The notes: generated from the letters alone by a model not told the origin. DNA of 64,000 bases from Verrucomicrobiaceae bacterium (GCA_027490195.1 JAIXYN010000059.1:62001-126000); one strand, 5' to 3'. Positions 34,281-44,086 are shown, counted from the first letter of the stretch. Numbers and translations are program-made.

Positions 34281-35518
34281 GTCTCGCTGCATTTTTGCCT
34301 GAGTCCCAGGCAGGCTGTTTCAAAGATCTCCGCCGCCGCCGCCCAGGAGCAGGGCCTCGCCACCTCCTCCAGCGCGTTCCGCGCCAGTTCCGCCGCAAGT
34401 ACGGGTGAACGCAGCACCTTTAGCACCTGCGAAGCCGTGTCCTCCGCACTGTCCGCCAGCAGCACATGCCGGCCATCCAGCACGTTCAGGCCTTCCGCGC
34501 CGATACGCGTGGACACCACGGGCACCTCGGCCGCCATCGCCTCATAAATTTTCAGCCGCGTCCCGCCCCCGACGCGCAGCGGCACCACGATAACGTCCGC
34601 ACCACGCAGAAAGGGCCGCACATCCGGCACAGTGCCGGTGACCTCGATGTTTCTGCCGCTCGTCGCCATGGCTAGGATCTCAGGGGGCGGCTTGCGCCCC
34701 ACCACCACAAACTTGGCCTGCGGCATCTGCCGCTGCACCAGCGGCCACACCACTTCCACAAACCACGTTACCCCGTCCACATTCGCATACCAGTCCATCG
34801 ACCCCATGAACACCACCGTGGGCACGGCTGACGCGGTTTTAGGCACTGACTGGAAGTAGTCCAGATCCACGCCCGTGGGCACGACGCCAAGCACATTGTC
34901 AAGATTCATCTCCGTCTGAAAGATTCGCGCATCTTCCTCAGACACGGCGAGCACGCCATCGAAGCGACGGCTGGCGCCGTTTTCAAAACGCAACATGCGA
35001 TCACGCTGAGTCTTATAATAGAGGGCTTGCACTCCCCGCTTTCCTTCCGCCCTGCGCCGCCAGATCATTGACTCCACATTATGCTGGAAGAGCACCCATG
35101 GACATTGGCTTTCAGCTTTGATCTCCCAAGGCAAGCTGGCCGAAGGAAAGAGAAAATCCGCCACCACCAGATCATAACACTGCTCCTTGAGCTTGGCGGC
35201 CAACAGTTGTCGCAATCGGGTAGATCTGAAACGAGCGACGGCATAGGGCAGCGACGAAGCCAAATTGACCAGCGCACCAGCCAGAAATTTCCACTTGGCA
35301 AGCTGAAGCGAGGCCTGTGGCTCATGCACCCACACAGCATCTCTGGAGTACTCGCCAGCCTTCTTGGCACCTGCCACCTGGCCAGCGTCTGCCGTGATAC
35401 CCACAAAAGTAACCTCATGCCGCGAATGGAGATGGCGCAGCAAATGAAACGTCCGCAAGTCCCCACCTCGCGTGAGAGGATGCAGCGGGCTGGTTTTGAT
35501 CCAAAGAATGCGCATCAT
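34277..35518 (-). CDS. Glycosyltransferase family 4, resembling exosortase-locus sugar transferases (TIGR03087-like)
   Basis: The start ATG 35518 shares one base with the upstream stop (TGATG); the product has 413 residues. It begins MRILWIKTSPLHPLTRGGDL with FHLLRHLHSRHEVTFVG, the style of sugar transferases found in exosortase-associated exopolysaccharide loci. The C-terminal half has VVFMGSMDWYANVDGV, VTGTVPDVRPFLRGADVIVVPLRVGGGTRLKIYEAMA and RIGAEGLNV, as in GT4 enzymes. It overlaps the next gene by four bases. Confidence 0.88.
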   Translation of the reverse strand: MMRILWIKTSPLHPLTRGGDLRTFHLLRHLHSRHEVTFVGITADAGQVAGAKKAGEYSRDAVWVHEPQASLQLAKWKFLAGALVNLASSLPYAVARFRSTRLRQLLAAKLKEQCYDLVVADFLFPSASLPWEIKAESQCPWVLFQHNVESMIWRRRAEGKRGVQALYYKTQRDRMLRFENGASRRFDGVLAVSEEDARIFQTEMNLDNVLGVVPTGVDLDYFQSVPKTASAVPTVVFMGSMDWYANVDGVTWFVEVVWPLVQRQMPQAKFVVVGRKPPPEILAMATSGRNIEVTGTVPDVRPFLRGADVIVVPLRVGGGTRLKIYEAMAAEVPVVSTRIGAEGLNVLDGRHVLLADSAEDTASQVLKVLRSPVLAAELARNALEEVARPCSWAAAAEIFETACLGLRQKCSET

Positions 35519-37008
35519 CAGAACACCACAAAGTCGGTGGAGAACAGCTCCCAGTAGTAGATCAACGTTTCCATAATCCCGTACATGATCAACAAGTCCA
35601 CGACACCGATGCGGTTCCATTTGAGACTGATGGCGCCGTGATTCCCGTTCTCGGAATCGGCATCCATTGCCTCAGCATCTTTCTCGTCGTGTCTGCCACC
35701 AAAAGATGAGTTGCCAGTTTTAATCTCCCCCCCCACCTCTTTCTCACTGCTTGCAACTGAGGCTGGTGTCGGCAGGAGCAAAGTGGCATCGTCAGTCTGC
35801 GTATCGCCTGTTTCATTCTCTGCATTCTCCCCGCTTGCGGACGGCTGTAGGAATCTGCGGTGAAAGGCTGAAAGAAGGCCTGACAGCAAAAAATAATCCA
35901 TATGATAGGCGCGATCCACCACCCAGCAGGAAATCGCCATAGTAACGAGCAGAGCGTAAATGGCCCGCTGCGCACGGCGCGCCTCGCTCTGAGGCTCTGT
36001 CTGGGCCGTAATCAAGATGCGTGCACCTCCGTAAAAGACGCCGGCAAAAAGCATCAGCCCCACGTAACCGAGATCCGCACCATGGCGAACATAGCTGCCG
36101 TGAGTGGCAATAGGCATGTACCAAGTTCGGTGCAGCATGGGCACTCGAATAGGCACGTATCCTTGGAACAACTTCAGCCCCACACCATAAGTGGTGCCCT
36201 CCATGCTTGCCTTCGCCTGCTGCCAAACGATCATGCGACCTTGGATGCCTTCGTCATTTTTGGAAAGCGTGTCCATTCTCGGCAGGCTCTTTAAGGCAGC
36301 CAGACCAACGCCATATCCCACCAGTAAGACTACGATCTGAAACCAAATGGGACGCTTGAAAAGATACAACAACATCAGCCCGCCCGCGCCCGCGAGGAAA
36401 GCCCCCTTTGACTGAGTGAGCAGCACACAGTTAATGGCAAGCGCCCCCAAAATGATCCCGTACACGCGATGCTTAGAGCCCGCCATCAGAAACCATGCAA
36501 GACAACCCGGAATCAGTGCCATGACCCCATGCGCCAACGCATTGGGGTTGCGATAGATCCATGTGTTCAGAGTGAGTCGGTCATGAAATAGAATGGTGAG
36601 CTGTGCGGACCCTTGCACAAGCTCAAAGCCCCAATGGGTGGAGACAGCAAGCAGTGCCAAGATTCCTAGGCAGCCAAGCCAGCAATTGATGAAAATTTCA
36701 ATCCTCCGCCAGTTTGTGAGGGCTAAGGCTACGACCGTGTGAAAGCTGAAGTAAGTGAATACTTCCTTGGCTGTGGCCGTGTGCTCAGGAGTCACATAAA
36801 TGGCCCACACGCAATAGGCGGTAATCAGCCAGTCAATCGGGACCGCCCAGAGCACCTCCCGGCTGAACCCACCAGCGCGCCGCAATGTCGCGACGATGCC
36901 TGCATACATCAGATACTTCACCACGCTGACACCGCTGATCACAGCAAAGATGTCCTGTGGTCTTACATACCACATGAAAAGCAGAAGGCAGGCGCAGATA
37001 AAGTCCAC
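35518..37008 (-). CDS. O-antigen ligase/polymerase (Wzy/WaaL-like) membrane protein
   Basis: The GTG at 37008 follows the upstream stop without a gap; the product has 496 residues. About eleven hydrophobic helices fill residues 1-390, with the WaaL-type motif region LTLNTWIYRNPNALAHGVMA, TQSKGAFLAGAGGL and GRMIVWQQAKASMEGTTYGVG, and a periplasmic loop carrying HGSYVRHGADLG. The last 100 residues are a charged cytosolic tail without known features. It probably polymerises or ligates the lipid-linked repeat units. The first segment (MWYVRPQDI) recalls O-glycosylation ligases of exosortase loci. Confidence 0.85.
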   Translation of the reverse strand: MDFICACLLLFMWYVRPQDIFAVISGVSVVKYLMYAGIVATLRRAGGFSREVLWAVPIDWLITAYCVWAIYVTPEHTATAKEVFTYFSFHTVVALALTNWRRIEIFINCWLGCLGILALLAVSTHWGFELVQGSAQLTILFHDRLTLNTWIYRNPNALAHGVMALIPGCLAWFLMAGSKHRVYGIILGALAINCVLLTQSKGAFLAGAGGLMLLYLFKRPIWFQIVVLLVGYGVGLAALKSLPRMDTLSKNDEGIQGRMIVWQQAKASMEGTTYGVGLKLFQGYVPIRVPMLHRTWYMPIATHGSYVRHGADLGYVGLMLFAGVFYGGARILITAQTEPQSEARRAQRAIYALLVTMAISCWVVDRAYHMDYFLLSGLLSAFHRRFLQPSASGENAENETGDTQTDDATLLLPTPASVASSEKEVGGEIKTGNSSFGGRHDEKDAEAMDADSENGNHGAISLKWNRIGVVDLLIMYGIMETLIYYWELFSTDFVVF

Positions 37009-38142
37009 TCAAGAAACCTCCATCATGGTGCGCTGCCTGCCGGCCAGCGCAGAATAGACGGACGCATAGCGCGCAGCCGTCTTGGCCAGGGGATACTCAA
37101 GCTCGATACCGGCCCGAGCCTGCCGCCCCATGACCTTCAGCAGCTCTGGTTGCGCCACCAAATCTCCGATTGCAGCAGCCACCTCCTCAGCGTTCGTCAT
37201 TGCCGCAGTTTTGCCATTGTGACCTTGGCTTATCAACTCTTCTGAGCCGCAACTGGCATTCATCAGGACAGGTACACCACAGCTCATGGCTTCCAGCGTC
37301 ACATTGGACATACCCTCGGAAGTTGAAGTCAGCACCAGCAAATCAAGTGCATTGTAAACATTGGCCATGTCATCACGATGTCCAAGTTGCACGATGCGGT
37401 CGGCATAGGGATGCCTTGCCACCAGCGCCTGCGTTTCGGTCTGACAGTTGCCACCCGCCCCTGCCAGCACCAAGCGGACATGTGGAAACGCAGCACCAAT
37501 CTGCTCAAACGACTGCAACAGCAGGGCGTGGCGTTTCTCCGGGACAAAGCGAGCTGCCATGCCGATGCAGAGACCCTCAGTCGGAATACCAAGACGCTGG
37601 CGGCAGGAAATCTTGTCTTGAGGGCTGAATTTCTGGGTGTCCACGCCGTTGCGAATAACTTGGACATCCAAATGTTTCGTCAGCCCTAGCCGGGCCATGT
37701 CTTGCACCTGCCCCTGGGAGACGGTGTGGATGACATCACAACGCGCATAGAACAAGCTGCGCAACCAGAGCCGCCAGGGCGAACGCTCCCAACCATAGAA
37801 CAAAGCGTGTTCCCCATGAAGGAGTGGCATGCGGTTCATGCCGAGTGCCAGCAGAGAATAAACCAGCGCATTCCAATTGTGGGAATGCACGACATCAGGC
37901 TTCAGTTCATGGATGAGTGAGCGGAGACGCATGGCACAGCGCAAGTCAAGGCCACGCCGCTTTTGCAGATCCCACACTCGTGTGTCGGGAGGCAATCGAG
38001 ATTTAAAATCATCCGTTCCCGCAAGAGCGCAAACGTCCACTGCTATTCCTGACCGGGACATCTCCCATGCCATCTGGCCAATCATGTTCTCCATACCGCC
38101 TGGACGATAGGAGTGGAGAACGTGAAGCACGCTGATTCCCAT
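37009..38142 (-). CDS. Glycosyltransferase family 4
   Basis: This 377-residue GT-B enzyme starts SVLHVLHSYRPGGMENMIGQ, followed by PDVVHSHNWNALVYSLLA and a nucleotide-sugar half with IGMAARFVPEKRHALLLQSF, VQLGHRDDMANVYNALDLLVLTS and STSEGMSNVTLEAMSCGVPV. It is placed between wzc (32-base gap) and the ligase gene (no gap), in one operon. The N-terminus is like the second class of exosortase-locus sugar transferases. Confidence 0.9.
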   Translation of the reverse strand: MGISVLHVLHSYRPGGMENMIGQMAWEMSRSGIAVDVCALAGTDDFKSRLPPDTRVWDLQKRRGLDLRCAMRLRSLIHELKPDVVHSHNWNALVYSLLALGMNRMPLLHGEHALFYGWERSPWRLWLRSLFYARCDVIHTVSQGQVQDMARLGLTKHLDVQVIRNGVDTQKFSPQDKISCRQRLGIPTEGLCIGMAARFVPEKRHALLLQSFEQIGAAFPHVRLVLAGAGGNCQTETQALVARHPYADRIVQLGHRDDMANVYNALDLLVLTSTSEGMSNVTLEAMSCGVPVLMNASCGSEELISQGHNGKTAAMTNAEEVAAAIGDLVAQPELLKVMGRQARAGIELEYPLAKTAARYASVYSALAGRQRTMMEVS

Positions 38143-38174
38143 GAGAAAAACGACCCGGGGTCAAAAAGCCCAAG

Positions 38175-40508
38175 TCACACCTTGCTGCGGCGCTTGGAAT
38201 TGCCAGTTTCCCGACGCTTTGGATTATTGCTGCTGTAATACGTGGGTTCGTAGTACCTGGAATAATAAGAACCGTAATAGTAGTAGTTTTCCAGGCGTTT
38301 CAAGTTCACACAATTGAGAACAAAGCCATACACCTGGGCACCAGATTGATGCAGAATTTCAGAAGCAGTAGCTACATCTCGCTGGGTGGTCTGGTCTGAA
38401 CGAATCACAAAAATGATCCCATCAACCGCCTTGCTGATGAGCAAGGAGTCAGCAAGACCAAGTAGCGGCGGCGTGTCCACAATGATACGGTCAAATTGAG
38501 TCCGTAGCAGCTCGATCAACTCTGGGAGCTGGTTCCGGGAAAGCAAATCAGGACTGACGTTCGATTTTTTCCCGCGTGACATGAACTGTAGATTGTTCAT
38601 CAGAGTGGGCTGAATAGCTTCGTCCCATTTGACATTTTCCCCCAGCACTTCGGCCATTCCATTATGACTGCTGACAAGTTGAAACAGTCGATGCAGTGTG
38701 CCACGACGCAGGTCACAATCAATTAGCAGGACTTTCTCCCCACCTTCAGCGAAAGATTTGGCCAGATGCAGTGCGACCGTGCTTTTACCATCGTTGGGGC
38801 GTGCACTGGTCACCATGATCACCTGTCTCTTATTGTCCTTCGGCGCATAGAAAGGCAAAGAGGTGCGAATGATACGGAAGGATTCGTGAACGTGAGTGCT
38901 GGTAAGGGAGGTATCTGGTTCGCCTTTCTTGTTGAGGGCTAACAAGTTCTGATTATCCCCCTCCATCAATGGCACAATTCCACAGGCGGGATACTGGCAG
39001 TATTTCTCAGCTTCACCCACAAAGGAGGAGGTGAAGCGCAGGCGTTCCGTCAGCACGGGTGCACCAAGGCCAAGGCCCAGAGAAAGAGCCAGCGCATAGG
39101 TCAGCAGCTTTTGCTTGTTGGGAGACACTGGGATTTCATCCCGAATATCCGAGAAGCCTTTGAACTCAAATTCCACCTGCACTTCGGGTCCGGTATAATC
39201 CATGGCCGCCAATCGTGTTTTCATGGTCACATACGCCTGTTCCCATGCCAGCCTGCCGCTTGACTGCAGGCGAAAGTCACGGCGATAATCGTCATAGCCA
39301 GCAATGAGTTGTCGATATTCCGGCAGCTGTTCTTGAAGTTCCTTCAGACGCTGGCTGATGTGTCCACGCTCAAGTCTAAATGCGGCGAGCTCCTTAGTCC
39401 ACTCACCATCGAGGGAGAAGGTCAGACTTTCGATCTGCTTTTTGATCTCCCTCATTTTTTCGTGGCCAGGTAATAAGGTGGCCCCAAGCCGCTGATACTC
39501 GCTCTGCGCCTCCCGCAGTTCGTGATCAATCTTCTCCCACTCCTCGGTTCTTTCAGAGTTCTCCGGCATCACGATCGTGGTATTGTTGCCAGAACTTGGC
39601 TTACCTGTTGCGGTTTGCGCCTGCGGGGCTTGGTTATTGGCATTTCCTGTGGCCCCCCCCACAATAGTGTCCGCCCCGTTCTTGATGAGGAAAGGGTCAG
39701 TCTCCTTATCGCGACGAACGATGGTTCCGACAGGCAGCGGAGATGCACGATATTTTTGCAACAGCGCCAATTTTTCCCCGCTACTGGGAGCAGTCGCTTC
39801 GATGAACTTTTCCATTTCATCCATCGCATCCAACTGGGAGCGAAAGGTCAACATCTGAGAAGGGAGTTGCTCAAGCTTGTTATTGGTAACGTAGTTTTCC
39901 AGAATCTGGTTCTCAGACTCGAACCGCCGGTCACGCTCCGTCTCCGCCTTCAAATTCTCGCGGATACGTTCCATTTCTTTGGAAAATCCTTGGATCAATT
40001 GATCACGGTGCTTGATGCGTGACTCCGTCAGGTAATCATGGTACTCAAGCAGCATGGCCTCCGGCCAAAGCTTGGCGAGCCTCGGTTCATAAACATAAAC
40101 CTCAATTTCGAGATGTGAGGCAACTGTACTCGTAACCCGGAGCTTAGACAAATAGCGTGTCCAAATAGTGCTAAACTGGGACACATCAGTGATCAGCCCG
40201 AGCCGTATTGCAGTCCGCTCAGCAAGCCATTTGGACTGCAAACCATTGATGATTTGGAGGTGTATATTATCCCAGCGACTTGTTCCTCTGGAATCTGAGA
40301 TCTCCGACTTGATTGGCAGGTCAACGTACGTCCACTCCACCAAACTTTTAGAATAGTACGAAGGTTTACCGTAGACAAAATAAGCCAGCGCCAGCACTGA
40401 GCCAAGAACCGCACAAAACACGGAAAGACGCCAGTATTTAACATACCTTGAAAGGAACTGCAGAACGTCCTGAAAAGTTAGAAAGCGCTTGAATCCCTGA
40501 TTTGCCAT
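38175..40508 (-). CDS. wzc: Polysaccharide co-polymerase with tyrosine autokinase domain
   Basis: This is a 777-residue fusion. The Wzz-like N-terminal part has a membrane helix near 27-48 (VFCAVLGSVLALAYFVYG) and a long coiled-coil periplasmic region, and a second helix lies near 480-500. The BY-kinase has Walker A SARPNDGKSTVALHLAKSF near 563, Walker A' LLIDCDLRRGTLHRLF near 590 and Walker B RIIVDTPPLLGLADSLL near 675. The tail is a tyrosine cluster (NYYYYGSYYSRYYEPTYYSS) that should be autophosphorylated to control chain length and export. An unusual linker rich in T, G, N and Q sits near residues 285-310. It lies 16 bases after wza. Confidence 0.95.
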   Translation of the reverse strand: MANQGFKRFLTFQDVLQFLSRYVKYWRLSVFCAVLGSVLALAYFVYGKPSYYSKSLVEWTYVDLPIKSEISDSRGTSRWDNIHLQIINGLQSKWLAERTAIRLGLITDVSQFSTIWTRYLSKLRVTSTVASHLEIEVYVYEPRLAKLWPEAMLLEYHDYLTESRIKHRDQLIQGFSKEMERIRENLKAETERDRRFESENQILENYVTNNKLEQLPSQMLTFRSQLDAMDEMEKFIEATAPSSGEKLALLQKYRASPLPVGTIVRRDKETDPFLIKNGADTIVGGATGNANNQAPQAQTATGKPSSGNNTTIVMPENSERTEEWEKIDHELREAQSEYQRLGATLLPGHEKMREIKKQIESLTFSLDGEWTKELAAFRLERGHISQRLKELQEQLPEYRQLIAGYDDYRRDFRLQSSGRLAWEQAYVTMKTRLAAMDYTGPEVQVEFEFKGFSDIRDEIPVSPNKQKLLTYALALSLGLGLGAPVLTERLRFTSSFVGEAEKYCQYPACGIVPLMEGDNQNLLALNKKGEPDTSLTSTHVHESFRIIRTSLPFYAPKDNKRQVIMVTSARPNDGKSTVALHLAKSFAEGGEKVLLIDCDLRRGTLHRLFQLVSSHNGMAEVLGENVKWDEAIQPTLMNNLQFMSRGKKSNVSPDLLSRNQLPELIELLRTQFDRIIVDTPPLLGLADSLLISKAVDGIIFVIRSDQTTQRDVATASEILHQSGAQVYGFVLNCVNLKRLENYYYYGSYYSRYYEPTYYSSNNPKRRETGNSKRRSKV

Positions 40509-40524
40509 GATGTTGAAGCGTGAT

Positions 40525-41181
40525 TTACAATCCGAACGTTTTCCTTGGGACGACGATGCAATCGCCTTCGAGAACAGTCGGGTCTTGTGCCTTGCCCAAC
40601 TCTACAGCATCAAAGTTGACATCAATACGGGTCACACCGCCACCGCTGTTTCTGAGGATGTAGGACTTGCGCTTGTTAGCGAAAGGTTTGAAGCCTCCAG
40701 CATCCACCACCGCTTGATAGGCAGAAACTGGCGCATCTCCCAAAGGGCGAATGGTCACACGCCCAGACTGGTTAATTTCACCGCTCATGCGGACAGTCAG
40801 GCCGCCACCGCCAACAGTCTCTCCGCGCGTTCCTGGGTCCACAATGACCGTAGCCTGCTTGAGCTGATTGGCCTGCAAGGTCTGCTTGATACGAGTTTCT
40901 GCCTCTGTGAGGCTGAGTCCTTGGACGCCGACGCGTCCCACTTTGGGCATGATAATGTCGCCACTAGGGCGAATCGCAAAAGTGCCATTGAAATTGTTAT
41001 CCTCCAGCACAAATACATCGATCATGTCCCCAACTTGCATCCGGTAATTCGCGGATGAAGGCAGTTGGCTGGGAGGAAGGGGCATTGGCGGCCCGTCTTG
41101 CCCAGTCACATTAGTGCTTTCACACGAAACAGAACTCGCAGCCGCAAATAACAACAATATTTTGGCGAAATTTTGCGACAA
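40525..41181 (-). CDS. wza: Polysaccharide export lipoprotein
   Basis: This is a Wza/KpsD-type outer-membrane export protein. TTG 41181 gives 218 residues with a clean lipoprotein signal (MSQNFAKILLLFAAASSVSC). GTG 41235 is the longer option but would overlap the preceding gene. The poly-export domain starts NYRMQVGDMIDVFVLEDNNF, and SLBB-like repeats follow (RVTIRPLGDAPVSAYQAVVDAGGF, YILRNSGGG). It forms the outer-membrane channel that works with Wzc. The protein is shorter than E. coli Wza (about 380 residues), as is common in this phylum. Confidence 0.9.
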   Translation of the reverse strand: MSQNFAKILLLFAAASSVSCESTNVTGQDGPPMPLPPSQLPSSANYRMQVGDMIDVFVLEDNNFNGTFAIRPSGDIIMPKVGRVGVQGLSLTEAETRIKQTLQANQLKQATVIVDPGTRGETVGGGGLTVRMSGEINQSGRVTIRPLGDAPVSAYQAVVDAGGFKPFANKRKSYILRNSGGGVTRIDVNFDAVELGKAQDPTVLEGDCIVVPRKTFGL

Positions 41182-41194
41182 GGAAATAATTTTA

Positions 41195-42955
41195 TTAGAA
41201 ACGTTTGGTAACACCAAGGTATATATAATGTTCACTGTAGTTGATAGCAGCGCTATTGGTACTCACTTCTTGATATTGATAAAAGGCCTGCGTTTGTATA
41301 TTTTGTGTGGCGTTGTAACGCAAGCCAAAACGGTGTGTCCAATCATCATAAATGAAAGGATCTATACCGCTTTCAGTGTTTGACCAACCTGAGGAAGCAA
41401 AAGCAGTGAGACGCATGCTGACCATAGAATTCAGCATCAATCCAGTGTATTTGAAAACTTGATTATTGCCTCCTGGGACTGTTTTCCTATCAGACATGCC
41501 GATGAATCCAGTGATGTTATTTCTGACTCCAAGCATGTGATTGATACGATAATCCACGTAGTTTTCGATGCCGTAGGGGCCCGTAACTGGCGTGAATACA
41601 CGCCGTCCAACCTCAAAATATTGGGCAGTGCGCTGACCCAGCTGCTGTTGAAGTCCCACGGTGTAAAGCGAACCCGAGGGACCATCTAGGTCACCCGTCC
41701 ACCACGCGTAACCTCCCTGACCATAGAGGGTAAATGCCGGTCCCAACTGCTTTTTGGCTCCCACAACAGCCCAGTGCATAAAGGAATTGAATGGCTGGAA
41801 ACTAGCGAAATTGTACCCAGCATACGTGGTGAAATAAGGATCTCCCGCCTGAATGTAAGCGCCACCCACAATAATATCTGAATTTGAAACATTTCGAAAT
41901 CTAGAATCCCAGTAGGTATTTCGAAATAAGTAATAGAGAGATTTAACCGTTGGAGAAATAATGTTTTGAGCACGAACCCCAAAAATGTTGTAGTAGCCAG
42001 CCACTCCATTCCAATTCGATGGGTGGACACCTGCGCGTGCCTGTGGGTTGTAGTTGTTGAGATCACCGCCGCCGCCATATCCTAGAGAATAGCGCCCAAC
42101 CCGTTCAATGGGCGTAAGGTTCCCGAATTGAGCCTGTGAACTTAACAGCACATCCCATACGTTGTATTGGTAAATTCTGGGATCAAAAGCATCATAAATA
42201 GTGAAATCCCAATTACCTACCTGTTTGCGCCATGCGATCTGAAAAAGAGCTATCGCATTAGGCTGATACCCCAAAAAGGTTCCAATCGGGCCTGGCACCC
42301 CCCAACCAATTTTCCCGTACTCTGGCAGATAGTAAAGATATGGCTGTATACTAACACCAATTGAATTTCCAATCGCAAGGGATGCGCGGAAATTAAGCGT
42401 AACCATCTGCCCCCAACGGTCATCAGGTGCGAGCCCCTCCCGTCCAGGGAACTGGCCTTGAATATCAGAGTAGAGGAGTCCATAACCGAGATAAATATCG
42501 TCAATCATCAGCGGCCCCGCCATGAAACGAAGACCATTGGCGCTAGAACCATAATATGGACTCCCATAAAATATCCCTGCTGAGGGCAGCCTGAAGGGGC
42601 CTACTCCAGCCATTGCAGCGGTGGAAAAGCCGTCAGGATTCACTTGAGACCAACCCGCAGCTAGGTTGATCTTATTAAGAAACTGACCGACACTACCAAC
42701 CCCATCCCTTAAGTCATCAGCAATATCACCCAATGTAACATCTTTATAAAGACCAGTCTGCGGCACATATTTATACTCACCAAATGGACGAGTAACATCC
42801 TGCGCAAGAGCCTGGTTTCCTAAATTGGCAGCCCCTGAATTCCGCTGCGCAGTCTGGGCCGACACATCTCTTTCCACAACCGCAGAAAAAGCCAGCAAAG
42901 CAATCAGGTGGATTGCAAACTTTGTTCTGATTGGTGCCTGTTTATTGGAAGTCAC
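41195..42955 (-). CDS. Outer-membrane beta-barrel protein of the exopolysaccharide locus
   Basis: The frame opens at TTG 43006. GTG 42955 is more likely because a signal peptide follows directly (MTSNKQAPIRTKFAIHLIAL up to VSAQ), giving 586 residues. The body alternates aromatic and polar residues over many strands (SIGVSIQPYLYYLPEYG, FTLYGQGGYAWWTG, THRFGLRYNATQNIQTQAFY) and ends YIYLGVTKRF with a terminal phenylalanine, the barrel sorting signal. I do not recognise a named family. The position just before wza suggests a role in polysaccharide secretion or anchoring. Confidence 0.7.
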   Translation of the reverse strand: MTSNKQAPIRTKFAIHLIALLAFSAVVERDVSAQTAQRNSGAANLGNQALAQDVTRPFGEYKYVPQTGLYKDVTLGDIADDLRDGVGSVGQFLNKINLAAGWSQVNPDGFSTAAMAGVGPFRLPSAGIFYGSPYYGSSANGLRFMAGPLMIDDIYLGYGLLYSDIQGQFPGREGLAPDDRWGQMVTLNFRASLAIGNSIGVSIQPYLYYLPEYGKIGWGVPGPIGTFLGYQPNAIALFQIAWRKQVGNWDFTIYDAFDPRIYQYNVWDVLLSSQAQFGNLTPIERVGRYSLGYGGGGDLNNYNPQARAGVHPSNWNGVAGYYNIFGVRAQNIISPTVKSLYYLFRNTYWDSRFRNVSNSDIIVGGAYIQAGDPYFTTYAGYNFASFQPFNSFMHWAVVGAKKQLGPAFTLYGQGGYAWWTGDLDGPSGSLYTVGLQQQLGQRTAQYFEVGRRVFTPVTGPYGIENYVDYRINHMLGVRNNITGFIGMSDRKTVPGGNNQVFKYTGLMLNSMVSMRLTAFASSGWSNTESGIDPFIYDDWTHRFGLRYNATQNIQTQAFYQYQEVSTNSAAINYSEHYIYLGVTKRF

Positions 42956-43016
42956 GTGTTTTATGGAATAGTCAAGTCTAGCACCTAATTTGTCAGCCCT
43001 TGCCAACCCTTAGAAT

Positions 43017-43268
43017 TTAACTTTTTTGGCTTGAACGAAGTAAAGTTCGAATGAGGCAAACGGAACCGTATAGAAACCCACCCGCACCAGGAATGCAGAC
43101 AAGCACAGGGAACCAGAGGATTTTCCATACAATTGCCAGATGCTCGTCAGCAAAAAGATCCACAAGTAAGACAATCAACGTCACCACCCAAACCGCCGCA
43201 GCCATAATCAAGACCAAGGTGGATACGTTTTGCGGATCCATCGTCAGGGCATTTTGAAAAAGATACAT
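43017..43268 (-). CDS. Small two-helix membrane protein, PLDc_N-like
   Basis: This 83-residue protein has two membrane helices (LVLIMAAAVWVVTLIVLLVDL and WFPVLVCIPGAGGFLYGSVC). The pattern of a helix, a short charged turn, WKILW and a proline-glycine second helix resembles PLDc_N (phospholipase D nuclease N-terminal-like) small membrane proteins, whose function is not known. It lies between the secreted EF-hand protein and the barrel in the exopolysaccharide set, so it may assist envelope assembly. The start is ATG 43268. Confidence 0.6.
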   Translation of the reverse strand: MYLFQNALTMDPQNVSTLVLIMAAAVWVVTLIVLLVDLFADEHLAIVWKILWFPVLVCIPGAGGFLYGSVCLIRTLLRSSQKS

Positions 43269-43321
43269 TCAATTAAATTTTTAATCTTTATTACTAAGTA
43301 AAAAGATCTGAATTGAAATCG

Positions 43322-44086
43322 TTAAAAGCGCTTCCAGACCGGTGATTTGTCTATGAAGGGTTTTGGTTTGGGAGATGGCCAAACCGAAAGCATCATGGCA
43401 TCCCAGCAGGCCTTGTCTCCGAACAACTTGTCCGCAGTCGGGCTGAGATTGTTGTTATCTAGCAAAAGGGTCAGCATCATCACGGTTCCCGAATCCCCCA
43501 CCGACACACCTTCGACATAAACGTGTTTTGGCGGCAATGACGAGGACGCAGGCCATTCCACCCGGCGCTTCCCTGGATCGGCTGAATCAAGCAGCAAGGT
43601 TGTGCGGGTTGGGTCCAGCCAAACACGCATACGACCACTTCTCGCCTGTTCCTCCTCGAAAGATTTGAAGTTTCCTCGGCGATGCCCCAGGTTTATGGGT
43701 CTGAGGTCGAGAGTCACGGAGGTCTTGTAATAAAGGAATTTTAGTTTCGGCGAACCGGGGGAACCTGGAAAATTTGAAGATTGAAGGCTTGCGTTATGGA
43801 TCACGTCAAGATCGACACGGGCAAGCTCACGAGTGCCAACGACCAATCCAGGTGGATTCCTCTTGAGGTTTATACTTGCATCAGCTTCTCCATAACCCAA
43901 GAATCCGTCGTAGTTTGTGTCTCCGGAAATTTTCACCGTTCCCAGTGAACGGTCCTGGCTTGGAAAATAGCCCAAACCAAAACCAAAGCCACCATACTGA
44001 GCATTCACATTGGCCACTCCAGCCAACAAGACACAAGCAACTGCGTAGGCAGTCAGTGAGATTTTATTCAGTTTAAAATTTATCAT
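43322..44086 (-). CDS. Secreted protein with an EF-hand-type calcium loop
   Basis: This is a 254-residue protein with a signal peptide (TAYAVACVLLAGVANVNAQ). DTNYDGFLGYGE near residue 56 fits the 12-residue EF-hand or dockerin calcium loop exactly (D1, N3, D5, G6, L8, E12). The rest is beta-rich and unrecognised, ending SPVWKRF with a terminal phenylalanine. It is the first gene after the sigma-54-like promoter and heads the exopolysaccharide set, so a surface or matrix role for the polysaccharide layer is plausible. No homologous family comes to mind. Confidence 0.6.
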   Translation of the reverse strand: MINFKLNKISLTAYAVACVLLAGVANVNAQYGGFGFGLGYFPSQDRSLGTVKISGDTNYDGFLGYGEADASINLKRNPPGLVVGTRELARVDLDVIHNASLQSSNFPGSPGSPKLKFLYYKTSVTLDLRPINLGHRRGNFKSFEEEQARSGRMRVWLDPTRTTLLLDSADPGKRRVEWPASSSLPPKHVYVEGVSVGDSGTVMMLTLLLDNNNLSPTADKLFGDKACWDAMMLSVWPSPKPKPFIDKSPVWKRF

